Shown: positions 15,666 through 23,854 of the stretch, piece after piece
Position numbering within the stretch: the first letter of the stretch is position 1
Layout of the letters: each line of letters starts with the position of its first letter
Origin: Bacteroidota bacterium
Lineage (GTDB): Bacteria; Bacteroidota; Bacteroidia; Bacteroidales; VadinHA17
Assembly: GCA_011042635.1 (NCBI GenBank)
Contig: DQWH01000119.1
Span: forward strand, 1 to 35,764
Direction of reading: 5' to 3'
Length of the DNA: 35,764 nucleotides
The notes under the pieces: generated by a model
The model's database searches: none
The model's input: the letters and a program-made list of their open reading frames with translations, nothing else
What the model was told of the DNA's origin: nothing
Translations under genes and position numbers: made by a program

Positions 15666-17486
15666 ATGAAAAAGGCCTGGCTCCTTATTTTATTTCTGGG
15701 GTTTCCGACTGTTCTTCAGGCACAGGAAAAAGCTGCTGGCACAGCACAGGTTGATACCCATGCCCTGGTAATATCCGATACCCTGCCACGGGTTCTGGTT
15801 CCCGTGAAGGAACTGGTTCCCGATTCCATACAGGAAGCCCTGTATATGGTGAGGAACCTGCTGGAAAGTGACAGTACAGGTTTGTTCTCCGAACTTTTGT
15901 TCAGAGAGGCGGTACAGCAACTGATCCATTATTTTGACAATCCGCTTCCCGATTCGGTGGCTCGCTTTCTGGACCAGTACAAGTATGCAAAATTGTATAC
16001 GTACCCGATGATCCAGGAGGATACGGTTGATATTTTCCGAACAGATACCCTCTTTCTGCCGAAAGAATCGCTGAGGCAGGAAGAATCCGGGGATACGACG
16101 GCAACGACATACATGACCGACAGCCTGCTGAGCGTATTACCGCCCGTATTGCCGGGCATTCGTGACAGCCTGATCAGGCAGGCTATGGATACCTTGCGTC
16201 TGGTCTTCAGCGACAGCACCTCCCTCCACATTATTGCAGGGGAGGATACCACCGCAGAAGAACTGGAACTGAGAAATCTCCGTGAAAGGGTACTTACCCG
16301 TGATACCCTGATGCTGGTTGATTCCACACGGTATGCCCTGGTAGACAGCCTGCGGTATGCCATTCAACTCCTGGTGAAGGAAATGCAGACCGATTCGGTC
16401 AATCTCTGGATCAGGAATATTACCAATGATTCCCTGCAGGTATGGCTCAGCGACCGGGAACGGAATTTTTTCAGGTTCTGGGTTAAGAACGAGGCCCGGG
16501 ATTCAGTGGGTTTGTGGCTTGAAGGACTTGACAGTAAAAATATGCGGATGATCATGGATGAGGGGGTATATGTGCGGTCTTTCAGTAAAAAACAGCAGAA
16601 GTGGGATCAGATGGAACTCCAGAGAAGAGTGGATGAAACACTCAGGAATATGAACAAGGTGCAGGTGACCACTCCGGCATGGACTTATGAAGTGGTAACC
16701 GGTCTGCAATTTTCCCAGGGTTATCTGTCGTACTGGGCAAAAGGAGGGGAAGGATCCGTGGCCGCCCTGTTCCAGATTGAGGCTTTTGCCAATTACTCAA
16801 AAGGGAAAAGCAAATGGGAAAACAGCTTGAATATCAAAACGGGAGTACTTCAATCGGGAGAAAAGGGATTAAGGAAAAATGAAGATTTGTTCGAGTTCAA
16901 CTCAAGTTATGGTGAGAAGATGGTCAATAACTGGTATCTCAGCATTTTGGGAAATTTGAAAAGCCAGTTTTTCAAAGGTTACGATTACAAGGATACTACC
17001 GTTGTTTCGAATTTTCTGGCTCCGGGATATCTGGTTTTTGCGCTGGGGATGGATTATAAGCCCAACAAGAATTTCTCCCTGCTGATATCTCCGTTAACTT
17101 CAAAAACCACCATTGTACGAGACCTTGACAATGTCAATCCGGTAAAATACGGTTTGGAGGAAGGCGAACGCATTCGCCGTGAGATGGGAGGGTATGTTAA
17201 GTCTCGTTACAAAACCACCCTGACTGAAGATATTTCCCTCGAGAACAAGCTGGACCTGTTTACCAATTATTCCCGCAAGCCACAGAATATCGATATCAAC
17301 TGGGAAGCTGTTTTGCGCATGAAGATCAATTTGTATATGGATGCCAATATTTCCACCCATCTCATTTACGACGATGATGTGGATATTCCTATGGAAAAGG
17401 TGGTGAACGGGGAAACTATCAAGACAACTACCAAGAAAATCCAGTTCAAGGAACTGCTGAGTGTGGGGTTCAGGTACCGGTTCTGA
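15666..17486 (+). CDS. DUF3078 domain protein with N-terminal 12-residue Trp repeats
   Basis: 606 residues. A signal peptide (MKKAWLLILFLGFPTVLQAQ) implies export. Residues 21-230 are acidic and rich in DS, DT and DTL units and resemble nothing I can name. Residues 231-302 hold a regular 12-residue repeat: tryptophans stand at 248, 260, 272 and 284, with pattern D-S-[VL]-x-[LVF]-W-[ILV]-x-[ND]; weaker units flank it. From about 335 (TPAWTYEVVTGLQFSQGYLSYW) to the end is a DUF3078 region, rich in alternating beta-strands and ending VGFRYRF. That looks like an outer-membrane beta-barrel ending in phenylalanine. DUF3078 proteins are widespread in Bacteroidota and of unknown function. It is monocistronic by context and convergent with the next gene. 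Confidence 0.82.
   Translation: MKKAWLLILFLGFPTVLQAQEKAAGTAQVDTHALVISDTLPRVLVPVKELVPDSIQEALYMVRNLLESDSTGLFSELLFREAVQQLIHYFDNPLPDSVARFLDQYKYAKLYTYPMIQEDTVDIFRTDTLFLPKESLRQEESGDTTATTYMTDSLLSVLPPVLPGIRDSLIRQAMDTLRLVFSDSTSLHIIAGEDTTAEELELRNLRERVLTRDTLMLVDSTRYALVDSLRYAIQLLVKEMQTDSVNLWIRNITNDSLQVWLSDRERNFFRFWVKNEARDSVGLWLEGLDSKNMRMIMDEGVYVRSFSKKQQKWDQMELQRRVDETLRNMNKVQVTTPAWTYEVVTGLQFSQGYLSYWAKGGEGSVAALFQIEAFANYSKGKSKWENSLNIKTGVLQSGEKGLRKNEDLFEFNSSYGEKMVNNWYLSILGNLKSQFFKGYDYKDTTVVSNFLAPGYLVFALGMDYKPNKNFSLLISPLTSKTTIVRDLDNVNPVKYGLEEGERIRREMGGYVKSRYKTTLTEDISLENKLDLFTNYSRKPQNIDINWEAVLRMKINLYMDANISTHLIYDDDVDIPMEKVVNGETIKTTTKKIQFKELLSVGFRYRF
16356..16571 (+). repeat. Six-unit 12-residue (36-base) coding repeat
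   Basis: This stretch of the DUF3078 gene encodes residues 231-302 as six consecutive 12-residue units. Units two to five share W at unit position 6, a hydrophobic residue at positions 3, 5 and 7, and usually D-S at positions 1-2. Units one and six keep the hydrophobic pattern with L or I in place of W. The alternating pattern suggests short beta-strands joined by polar turns. Confidence 0.6.
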
Positions 17487-17515
17487 TCTTTTTCCTGAGA
17501 TCAGGCCAGTTTTTT
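17483..17515. terminator. Weak terminator-like hairpin between convergent genes
   Basis: CTGATC (17483-17488) and GATCAG (17499-17504) form a 6-base stem around a 10-base loop, followed by GCCAG and a run of six T. It covers the stop codons of both the DUF3078 gene and the convergent acetyltransferase-like gene. Confidence 0.35.
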
Positions 17516-18622
17516 CTCATAGATTCTGAAACGCTTGTGCTCCCTGGCTCCCAGTTTTTCGAGCTCGGCAATCATTTTTGTATTCGTTTCCAGGATGAGG
17601 TGGCTTTCGAGGAGGGTAATGCCCCTTTCCATGCAGCTTTCCAGCATTCTGATTCCCATAATGGCATCCAGTCCCAATCCCCTGTATGCCGGTTTGATCC
17701 CTCCAAGCAGGAGGGTAAGATGTCGGCTTGTTTTCGTGGATCTGAGAATATGCCACCAGCCAAAAGGCAGCAGCCGGCCTCCGGCCCGCTGAATGCCCTT
17801 GCAAATATCGGGTATACCTACCACAAATGCGGTCAGTTCATGATCGATGGAAACCATTTTAACGAATTCCGGGTCAATGACCGGCAGATACCTGGCTGCC
17901 AGTTCATTCATCTCTTCTTTGTTCAGAGGGTCAAAACCAAAAATATCCGTATAGGTTTCGTTCATGAGTTCAAAAACCTTATGTATCATTGGTTTTAATT
18001 CCCTCCGTTTTCTGAATTCCAGGACCCTGAAATTGTCACGATGGCTGAACCGCCGGCTGATTTTTTTATAGATTTCCGGAATAACTTCGGGCACAATGAA
18101 AATGAAATCCCTCAGATCCACTTTTTTCTGGTATCCTTCCTTCTCAACCAGTGAAGGCATGTATGGATGGTTGGTCGCAGTGGCCAGGATGGGTGGGTAC
18201 TCGAAACCTTCGACCTGAAATCCCTGGGGATCTTTATCTGAAAAACCCATGGGTCCCACTATTTTAGGCATGTTGTGATGGAGGGCCCAGCTTTCCACTT
18301 CGTGCAACAGGGCCTGTGCCACGGCGGTATCATCGGGACATTCCATAAAAGCAAACCGGGCATGCGGGTCATGATGTCTTTCGTTATACCGATGGTTAAT
18401 GATGCCCATGATTCGTCCTGCGGGCTTGCCGTTCTGCAGAGCCAGGCAGAGTATAGTGTCGCTGTATTCGAAACACTTGTTTTTTCCGGGATTAAAAAAA
18501 GAATACTCATCCACATAAACCGGAGGTACCCAGTTGGCATGATCTCTGTGCAGCTGTTCGGGAAGATGGATGAATGCTTTCAGATCACGGCGGGTTTTGA
18601 CTTGTTTTATTTCTATGGTCAT
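17501..18622 (-). CDS. GNAT-like N-acetyltransferase family protein
   Basis: 373 residues, larger than a single GNAT domain. The N-terminal half (IHLPEQLHRDHANWVPP, YNERHHDPHARFAFMEC, KIVGPMGFSDKDPQGF) has a GNAT-like layout seen in a Bacteroidota family annotated only as hypothetical or acetyltransferase-like. The second half contains GGIKPAYRGLGLDAIM, reminiscent of the acetyl-CoA pyrophosphate-binding motif, and ends HLILETNTKMIAELEKLGA, also GNAT-like. It is probably a cytosolic double-GNAT protein; the substrate is unknown. It is separated from the upstream PAP2 gene by 118 bases with a possible -7 element of its own. Confidence 0.7.
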   Translation of the reverse strand: MTIEIKQVKTRRDLKAFIHLPEQLHRDHANWVPPVYVDEYSFFNPGKNKCFEYSDTILCLALQNGKPAGRIMGIINHRYNERHHDPHARFAFMECPDDTAVAQALLHEVESWALHHNMPKIVGPMGFSDKDPQGFQVEGFEYPPILATATNHPYMPSLVEKEGYQKKVDLRDFIFIVPEVIPEIYKKISRRFSHRDNFRVLEFRKRRELKPMIHKVFELMNETYTDIFGFDPLNKEEMNELAARYLPVIDPEFVKMVSIDHELTAFVVGIPDICKGIQRAGGRLLPFGWWHILRSTKTSRHLTLLLGGIKPAYRGLGLDAIMGIRMLESCMERGITLLESHLILETNTKMIAELEKLGAREHKRFRIYEKKLA

Positions 18623-18662
18623 GGTAATAGATGGTATACCGGTTGATTCGGGTTTTTACGGC

Positions 18663-18670
18663 AAAATATA
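18663..18670 (-). promoter_or_regulatory. Possible -7 element for the GNAT-like gene
   Basis: The minus strand reads TATATTTT, one base from TAnnTTTG, 40 bases upstream of the start at 18622. No TTG is found 20 bases further upstream. Confidence 0.3.
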
Positions 18671-18740
18671 AAAAAATCCGGGAATATTCTTTTTTATCTA
18701 TGCCGGATGACCCGGATGTGTATCAAGAGAAAGATCCGTT

Positions 18741-19625
18741 TCATTGATCAAGGTGCCTGAAAAGACGGATGTTAGTCAGATATACGGCAGGAAAGCTCAG
18801 CAGGCCTCCCAGTACATCGACTGCATAATGGGCCTTGATGTATATGGTGGAAGGAATCAACAGCACCACCAGAACTACAGCGGGTAAAAATGCCAGGCGG
18901 TTGCGCCGGTAGAGGAGGGTCAGTATGATCATGGCCATGGCCACATGAGAACTGGGAAAGGCTCCGGTGGGGCGTTCACCGATGGCCTGAATAAATTTAA
19001 CCAGGTGACTGAACAGATAGGTAGCAGGGACCTCGGACTCGGGTGCTGCAAAGTGGAACTGGGGTCCTGCAGCCGGTACCAGGCAGAATATCAAATAATA
19101 AATATAGAAGGAACCGGTAATGATAAAAACATCGTGTCGGAAATGTTCTTTGTTTTTCCGGTATTCTGTCAGCAGAAAGCCAGCAATGAGCACGAAATAG
19201 CTGAAATATCCGAAAAACATCAGTTCATTGAACCAGGACCGGGAAAATACCTCCGAAAATACAATGCTCGGTTGCATTCCGAAGATGCTGTTTTCGATTG
19301 AAACCAGCCAGGGGTCCAGATTGGGAATGAACACATTGTTCAGCAAGTCGGTTTCGTTGTAGAATAGTCCCAGCAACAGAAGCGGATAGATATCGGTTAC
19401 AAACCGTCCTGCCCTGCTCATGTTGTTGTTTCGGTAAAGAGCGATCAGAAGGATCAGCAGGCTGAGAACAACACGAAATGCCAGATGGGCTCCGGCGTAA
19501 TCCAGCCGTTCCCATCCGACCACGGCATATACTCCCGTGATCCAGATGTAGGCCAGGGTGATCTGGTCCACCGGGGTCAGGCTTGTAACGGTTGAATCCC
19601 AGGCACGGTGCAATGCGCGGTACAT
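18741..19625 (-). CDS. PAP2-family membrane phosphatase or phosphotransferase (Aur1/inositol-phosphotransferase-like)
   Basis: 294 residues with about six hydrophobic helices. PAP2 active-site marks are visible: RPTGAFPSSH (218-227) and H266-x3-D270 in KAHYAVDVLGG. The upstream parts LDPWLVSIENSIFGMQPS and LVPAAGPQFHF resemble the Aur1/Ipt1-like branch (PAP2_3), which includes fungal inositol phosphorylceramide synthase and bacterial relatives. The reaction is therefore either lipid-phosphate hydrolysis or head-group transfer at the membrane. Bacteroidota make sphingolipids and some make inositol lipids, so a lipid head-group role is possible but unproved. It starts 2 bases after the macrodomain gene, so the two are surely cotranscribed. 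Confidence 0.78.
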   Translation of the reverse strand: MYRALHRAWDSTVTSLTPVDQITLAYIWITGVYAVVGWERLDYAGAHLAFRVVLSLLILLIALYRNNNMSRAGRFVTDIYPLLLLGLFYNETDLLNNVFIPNLDPWLVSIENSIFGMQPSIVFSEVFSRSWFNELMFFGYFSYFVLIAGFLLTEYRKNKEHFRHDVFIITGSFYIYYLIFCLVPAAGPQFHFAAPESEVPATYLFSHLVKFIQAIGERPTGAFPSSHVAMAMIILTLLYRRNRLAFLPAVVLVVLLIPSTIYIKAHYAVDVLGGLLSFPAVYLTNIRLFRHLDQ

Positions 19626-19627
19626 GC

Positions 19628-20137
19628 TTATGAATTTTTCAGCAGTTTTCGGTAGATTTCGTAGTTTTCCCGGTCGAAAGTCACAAAAATGACTTCTTGG
19701 ATGTTTTCATGCTTATCCAGGAATGCGGCTACTTCTTCCAGGGCGATCTGGGCGGCGTCCTCCTTCGGGAAGCCGTATACCCCGGTGCTGATATTCGGGA
19801 ATGCTATATCGGGGATATCATATTCCACGGCCAGATGAAGGCTGTTCCGGTAACACGAGGCCAGCAGCTGATCTTCGTTGTGGGTGCCTCCCTGCCAAAC
19901 AGGTCCCACGGTGTGTATTACATACCGTGCCGGCAGGCGGAATCCCGGTGTAATCTTTGCTTCCCCGGTGGGACATCCGTTCAGCTTCCTGCAGGCTTCC
20001 AGTAGCTGAGGGCCGGCTGCCCTGTGAATGGCTCCGTCCACTCCTCCGCCTCCCAGCAGGGTGGTATTTGCAGCATTCACAATGGCCGTTACTTCCTGCC
20101 GGGTGATATCGCCCTGAATCAGTTTGATACGGTCCAT
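19628..20137 (-). CDS. Macrodomain protein, O-acetyl-ADP-ribose deacetylase type (YmdB-like)
   Basis: 169 residues, a single macrodomain. ADP-ribose-binding marks are clear: [19 protein letters not shown] with N21 and N24, the glycine-rich [10 protein letters not shown] loop (29-38) with catalytic-type D34, and [10 protein letters not shown] as the second phosphate loop. Members hydrolyse O-acetyl-ADP-ribose or remove ADP-ribose from proteins. Which one applies here is not readable, but the length and motifs fit the MacroD/YmdB group. It lies 38 bases after pheT and 2 bases before the PAP2 gene. No ADP-ribosyltransferase or sirtuin is nearby, so a toxin-antitoxin role is not supported. Confidence 0.9.
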   Translation of the reverse strand: MDRIKLIQGDITRQEVTAIVNAANTTLLGGGGVDGAIHRAAGPQLLEACRKLNGCPTGEAKITPGFRLPARYVIHTVGPVWQGGTHNEDQLLASCYRNSLHLAVEYDIPDIAFPNISTGVYGFPKEDAAQIALEEVAAFLDKHENIQEVIFVTFDRENYEIYRKLLKNS

Positions 20138-20175
20138 ATTCCTGCTTTTTTCCGGTTCCTTTGCACCTGATCTGA

Positions 20176-22626
20176 TTACCTGAGTTTTGCCCCCAGCTCT
20201 TTTTCAAAACTTTTCAGCAATCTGGCCATAACCTGGTCAATCTGCTTGTCAGTCAGTGTTTTATTTTCGTCCCGCAATACAAAGCTTACCGCGTACGATT
20301 TTTTCCCTTTTTCCACCTGGGGGCCTTCGTACACATCAAACAAATTTACGTTTTTCAGTAACTTTTTCTCGGTTTGCAGTGCCAGTTCGTACACCCGGCT
20401 GAAGGGGACTTCCCTGTCGAGCACCAGGGCAAGATCTCTCCTCACTTCCGGGAAACGGGGAATGCCTGTAAAACGGATACGTTGCCCGGCAAATAATTCC
20501 AACACATATTCCCAGTGGAAATCAGCATAAAAAACCGGTCCTCTGATGTCCATTTCCCTGAGCGTTTCCCGGGGGATATTTCCCATGGTCAGCAGAACTT
20601 TCCCTCCGTGCAGATATCTTGTTCCCTCTTCGAACAGGTCGTCGGGTGAATGATCCTGTTCCAGAGTACCGGGATCGATTCCCAGACGGACAAGCACTTT
20701 TTCAGCCACAGATTTCAGGGTGAAAAAGCAGACCGTTTCTTCCTTTCTGTGCCAGTTCAGCGGTTCCCTGTTGCCGGTGATCCAGATGCCCAGTCTTTCT
20801 TCCTGAAGGTACTGACTGAAATCCTTTCGGGATGACCGGAGATCATTCATGAAATAGATGTGTCCGAATTCATAAAGCTTCAGATCGTTCTGCTGTCTGT
20901 TCTGGTTATGCCTGATGGCTTCGAGACCGCCGAAAAGCAGCGTCTGCCTCATCACATCCAGGTCCTGGCTCAGTGGGTTGTACAGTCGCACACATTTTTC
21001 TTCCGGAAAGCTTTTGCTTTTTGAATAATACGTATGGCTGGTGAGTGAATTCGACATGATCTCGGTATATCCGCTGGCAGTCAGCATGTCGGCTATCATG
21101 TTTCTTACCCGGTCGGGCTCGGGTTTTTCTGCATACGACAAGCTGGAACGCATCACCGGCGGACTTTCTACCTGATTATAACCGTAAATGCGGAGCACTT
21201 CTTCCACCAGATCGGTCTCCCTGGTCACATCCACCCGGTAGGCTGGAACCCTGGTTTTCAGTCCATCCGCATTTTTTTCCAGAATTTCAATTTCCAGGGC
21301 TTCCAGGATGGAAATGATGGTTTCCGGCTCGATTTGTTTTCCTATCAACCGGGCGGTTCTTTCATAGGAAAATTCCACCGTATGATCGGGTATGGGATGG
21401 GGATAACGATCGATTATATCGCTGCTGATCTTTGCCCCGGCTATCTCTTTTATCAGCAGAGCCGCTCTTTTCAGCGCATACAGGGTCATGCGGGGATCGG
21501 CTCCCCGTTCAAAATGAAAGGAGGCATCGGTATTCAGCCCGTGCCTGCGTGCGGTTTTCCTGATAGATAGCGGATTGAACCAGGCACTTTCCAGAAAAAC
21601 CCGGGTGGTTGTTTCAGTCACCCCCGAACGCAGTCCACCGAAAACTCCTCCGATACACATGGGTTCACGGGTGTTACAGATCATCAGATCCTCTTCCGAG
21701 AGTTCCCTTTCCACCTCATCCAGGGTGACAAACCGCGTTCCCCGGGGCATTTTTTTCACCACCACCGTTCCGCCTTCTATCCGGTCGGCGTCGAAGGCAT
21801 GAAGAGGCTGACCGGTTTCATACAATACAAAATTGGTTATGTCCACCACATTGTTTACCGGAGTGAGTCCGATGCTGCGCAGCCTGTTTTGTAACCACGC
21901 CGGGGAAGGGCCTACCTTTACACCGGTCAGGGTAACCCCTGCATAACGGGGGCAGGCTTCTTCATCCTCTATCCTGACATCGATGGATAACTCGTAGTTG
22001 TCGGGTTTGAAGGCCTGCACCGGAGGCAGCAAGAGTTTTGTCTTATTCCGGATGGAAAACCAGGCTGCCAGGTCCCGTGCCGCCCCGTAATGTGACCCTC
22101 CGTCGATGCGGTTCGGGGTAAGGCCCACCTCGAAAACCGTATCGGCGTAGAGCTGAAAATATTCTGATGCAGGGGTTCCGGGTCTGGCGGAAGGATCAAG
22201 TACCATGATGCCCGAATGATCCGTTCCCAGTCCCAGTTCGTCTTCCGCGCAGATCATTCCTTCGCTGATTTCCCCCCTGATCCTGGTTTTTTTGATCTCG
22301 AAAGGTTTGTCGCCCTGAAAAAGAACGGTTCCGGGCAGAGCCACCGACACCTTCTGTCCTGTCGCCACATTGGGTGCGCCGCAAACGATGGGCAACAATT
22401 TTCCGTTGCCCACATCCACTGTGGTAAGACTGAGCTTATCGGCCCCGGGGTGCTTTTTACAAGTAACCACTTTTCCGATCACCACTCCTTTCAGGCCTCC
22501 CTTCACACTCTCGAAGGTTTCCATATTTTCCACCTCCAGCCCGATATCGGTCATGATCCGGGCCATTTCCTCGGGAGATATGTCGGTTTGTAAATATTCC
22601 CTGATCCAGTTGTACGAAAGTTTCAT
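20176..22626 (-). CDS. pheT: Phenylalanine--tRNA ligase beta subunit
   Basis: 816 residues, full length for bacterial PheT. It charges tRNA-Phe together with PheS, which is not in this window. Domain order is as expected: start [18 protein letters not shown]-like tRNA-binding domain (about 40-155, with HPGADKLSL and VCGAPNV), B3/B4 editing domain ([21 protein letters not shown]), B5 domain, catalytic-like core, and C-terminal FDX-ACB anticodon-binding domain ([18 protein letters not shown]). It is the first gene of a probable operon with the macrodomain and PAP2 genes. A full-match -7 element lies 27 bases upstream of its start. Confidence 0.96.
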   Translation of the reverse strand: MKLSYNWIREYLQTDISPEEMARIMTDIGLEVENMETFESVKGGLKGVVIGKVVTCKKHPGADKLSLTTVDVGNGKLLPIVCGAPNVATGQKVSVALPGTVLFQGDKPFEIKKTRIRGEISEGMICAEDELGLGTDHSGIMVLDPSARPGTPASEYFQLYADTVFEVGLTPNRIDGGSHYGAARDLAAWFSIRNKTKLLLPPVQAFKPDNYELSIDVRIEDEEACPRYAGVTLTGVKVGPSPAWLQNRLRSIGLTPVNNVVDITNFVLYETGQPLHAFDADRIEGGTVVVKKMPRGTRFVTLDEVERELSEEDLMICNTREPMCIGGVFGGLRSGVTETTTRVFLESAWFNPLSIRKTARRHGLNTDASFHFERGADPRMTLYALKRAALLIKEIAGAKISSDIIDRYPHPIPDHTVEFSYERTARLIGKQIEPETIISILEALEIEILEKNADGLKTRVPAYRVDVTRETDLVEEVLRIYGYNQVESPPVMRSSLSYAEKPEPDRVRNMIADMLTASGYTEIMSNSLTSHTYYSKSKSFPEEKCVRLYNPLSQDLDVMRQTLLFGGLEAIRHNQNRQQNDLKLYEFGHIYFMNDLRSSRKDFSQYLQEERLGIWITGNREPLNWHRKEETVCFFTLKSVAEKVLVRLGIDPGTLEQDHSPDDLFEEGTRYLHGGKVLLTMGNIPRETLREMDIRGPVFYADFHWEYVLELFAGQRIRFTGIPRFPEVRRDLALVLDREVPFSRVYELALQTEKKLLKNVNLFDVYEGPQVEKGKKSYAVSFVLRDENKTLTDKQIDQVMARLLKSFEKELGAKLR

Positions 22627-22653
22627 CGATGGCTATAGTTCTTAATTACTGGG

Positions 22654-22661
22654 CAAAATTA
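22654..22661 (-). promoter_or_regulatory. -7 promoter element for pheT
   Basis: The minus strand reads TAATTTTG, a full match to TAnnTTTG, with TTA 20 bases upstream in the -33 position. It would give a leader of roughly 20 bases. Confidence 0.5.
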
Positions 22662-22752
22662 AGGATTTTCTCCTGAAATCATAACGGCCTTACCGGCATT
22701 GGTTCTTTCTGCTGAATGCCGATGAAGAGATGGGAACTTGAACGGAATATGA

Positions 22753-22760
22753 TATATTTG
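22753..22760 (+). promoter_or_regulatory. -7 promoter element for the surE operon; very short leader
   Basis: TATATTTG fully matches TAnnTTTG and ends only 6 bases before the surE ATG at 22767. Transcription about 5-7 bases downstream would start at or next to the initiation codon, giving a leaderless or nearly leaderless message. Confidence 0.5.
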
Positions 22761-22766
22761 TAGCTT

Positions 22767-23561
22767 ATGAAACAAGATTCGAAAAACGAAAGGAAACCCT
22801 TGATTCTGATTACCAATGATGACGGTATCAGGGCAAAGGGATTGAAAGCGCTGGCAAAAGTAGCAAGAGAATTCGGCCGGGTAGTGGTGATGGCTCCCCA
22901 GGAAAGCCGGTCGGGAATGTCGCATGCCATTACTTCGGAGCATCCCCTGCGTGTGTATGAACAGAAGTCGGAGCCTGGATACCGCGAATATGCCTGCACC
23001 GGCACCCCGGTTGATTGTGTGAAGCTGGCTCTTAACCGGTTGCTTGAAGAAAAACCCGATCTGGTACTATCGGGGGTGAATCATGGATCGAATGATTCCA
23101 TCAGTGTGTTTTATTCGGGAACTATGGCCGCTGCCATCGAGGGATGCATTAACAAAATCCCTTCTGTGGGATTTTCCCTGCTGGATTATGATCAGGATGC
23201 CGATTTTACCGTTGCTGAAAAATATGTTAGGATACTGATTGACAGGGTACTGAAAAACGGATTGCCTGCCGGAATATGCCTGAATGTGAATATTCCCGCC
23301 CTACCCGAAGATTCGGTTAAAGGGGTGAAAATTTGCCGGCAAACCGACGGGATATGGCAGGAAGAATTCGTCAGGAGAACGGATCCCTTCGAAAGGGATT
23401 ATTACTGGCTGACCGGATTCTTCAGGAATTTCGAGTCAGAAGCAGAGGATACCGATGAATGGGCTCTGCAACATGGATATGTGTCGGTGGTTCCGATAAA
23501 GACCGACCTGACCGATTATGATCTGATCAACACCCTGAAACAATGGGATTATGAAGACTAA
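22767..23561 (+). CDS. surE: 5'/3'-nucleotidase SurE
   Basis: 264 residues. It removes phosphate from nucleoside monophosphates, and may also act on short polyphosphate, in the cytosol. Metal-site and substrate motifs are in order: LITNDDGI (D18, D19), APQESRSGMSHAIT, GTPVDCVKLA, SGVNHGSN and YSGTMAAAIEG. The length is normal. It starts a tight run with a small membrane protein (11-base overlap) and lpxB, an order found in Bacteroidota. The link to envelope synthesis is inferred from order only. Confidence 0.94.
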   Translation: MKQDSKNERKPLILITNDDGIRAKGLKALAKVAREFGRVVVMAPQESRSGMSHAITSEHPLRVYEQKSEPGYREYACTGTPVDCVKLALNRLLEEKPDLVLSGVNHGSNDSISVFYSGTMAAAIEGCINKIPSVGFSLLDYDQDADFTVAEKYVRILIDRVLKNGLPAGICLNVNIPALPEDSVKGVKICRQTDGIWQEEFVRRTDPFERDYYWLTGFFRNFESEAEDTDEWALQHGYVSVVPIKTDLTDYDLINTLKQWDYED

Positions 23562-23844
23562 AGCCAACCGCGTGGAGCTGGGATTGTTTCTGGGCCTGTT
23601 GATGCCTGTTCTGACATTTTTTGTGTTTTACCTTTTTTTACACGACGAATCCGGAATAGTAGAGTTTATCAACGAGGTCATTGTCAGGCAGATTTCCACC
23701 CAGGTGATCAGCCTGTGTGCCGTTCCCAACCTTCTGCTTTTTTTTATTTTCATCTGGGCCGACCGTTTGTATTCCGCCCGCGGGGTACTGACCGCCACTT
23801 TTATTATTGCTTTTGCCGTTTTGATACTGAAGTTTGTTATCTGA
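23551..23844 (+). CDS. Small membrane protein of unknown function between surE and lpxB
   Basis: 97 residues with three likely transmembrane segments (about 10-30, 54-70 and 77-96) and a short loop rich in acidic residues after the first. The start ATG overlaps the end of surE by 11 bases in another frame, and lpxB begins 10 bases after its stop, so it is locked into the operon. I do not recognise a family. The position suggests a role at the inner membrane in or near lipid A synthesis, but that is inference. Confidence 0.78.
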   Translation: MKTKANRVELGLFLGLLMPVLTFFVFYLFLHDESGIVEFINEVIVRQISTQVISLCAVPNLLLFFIFIWADRLYSARGVLTATFIIAFAVLILKFVI

Positions 23845-23854
23845 ATATGTCCGC

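Noticed and set aside
19628-20137. Macrodomain protein as the antitoxin of an ADP-ribosylating toxin pair
   Set aside because: No ADP-ribosyltransferase-like gene lies next to it; its neighbours are pheT and a PAP2 membrane enzyme.
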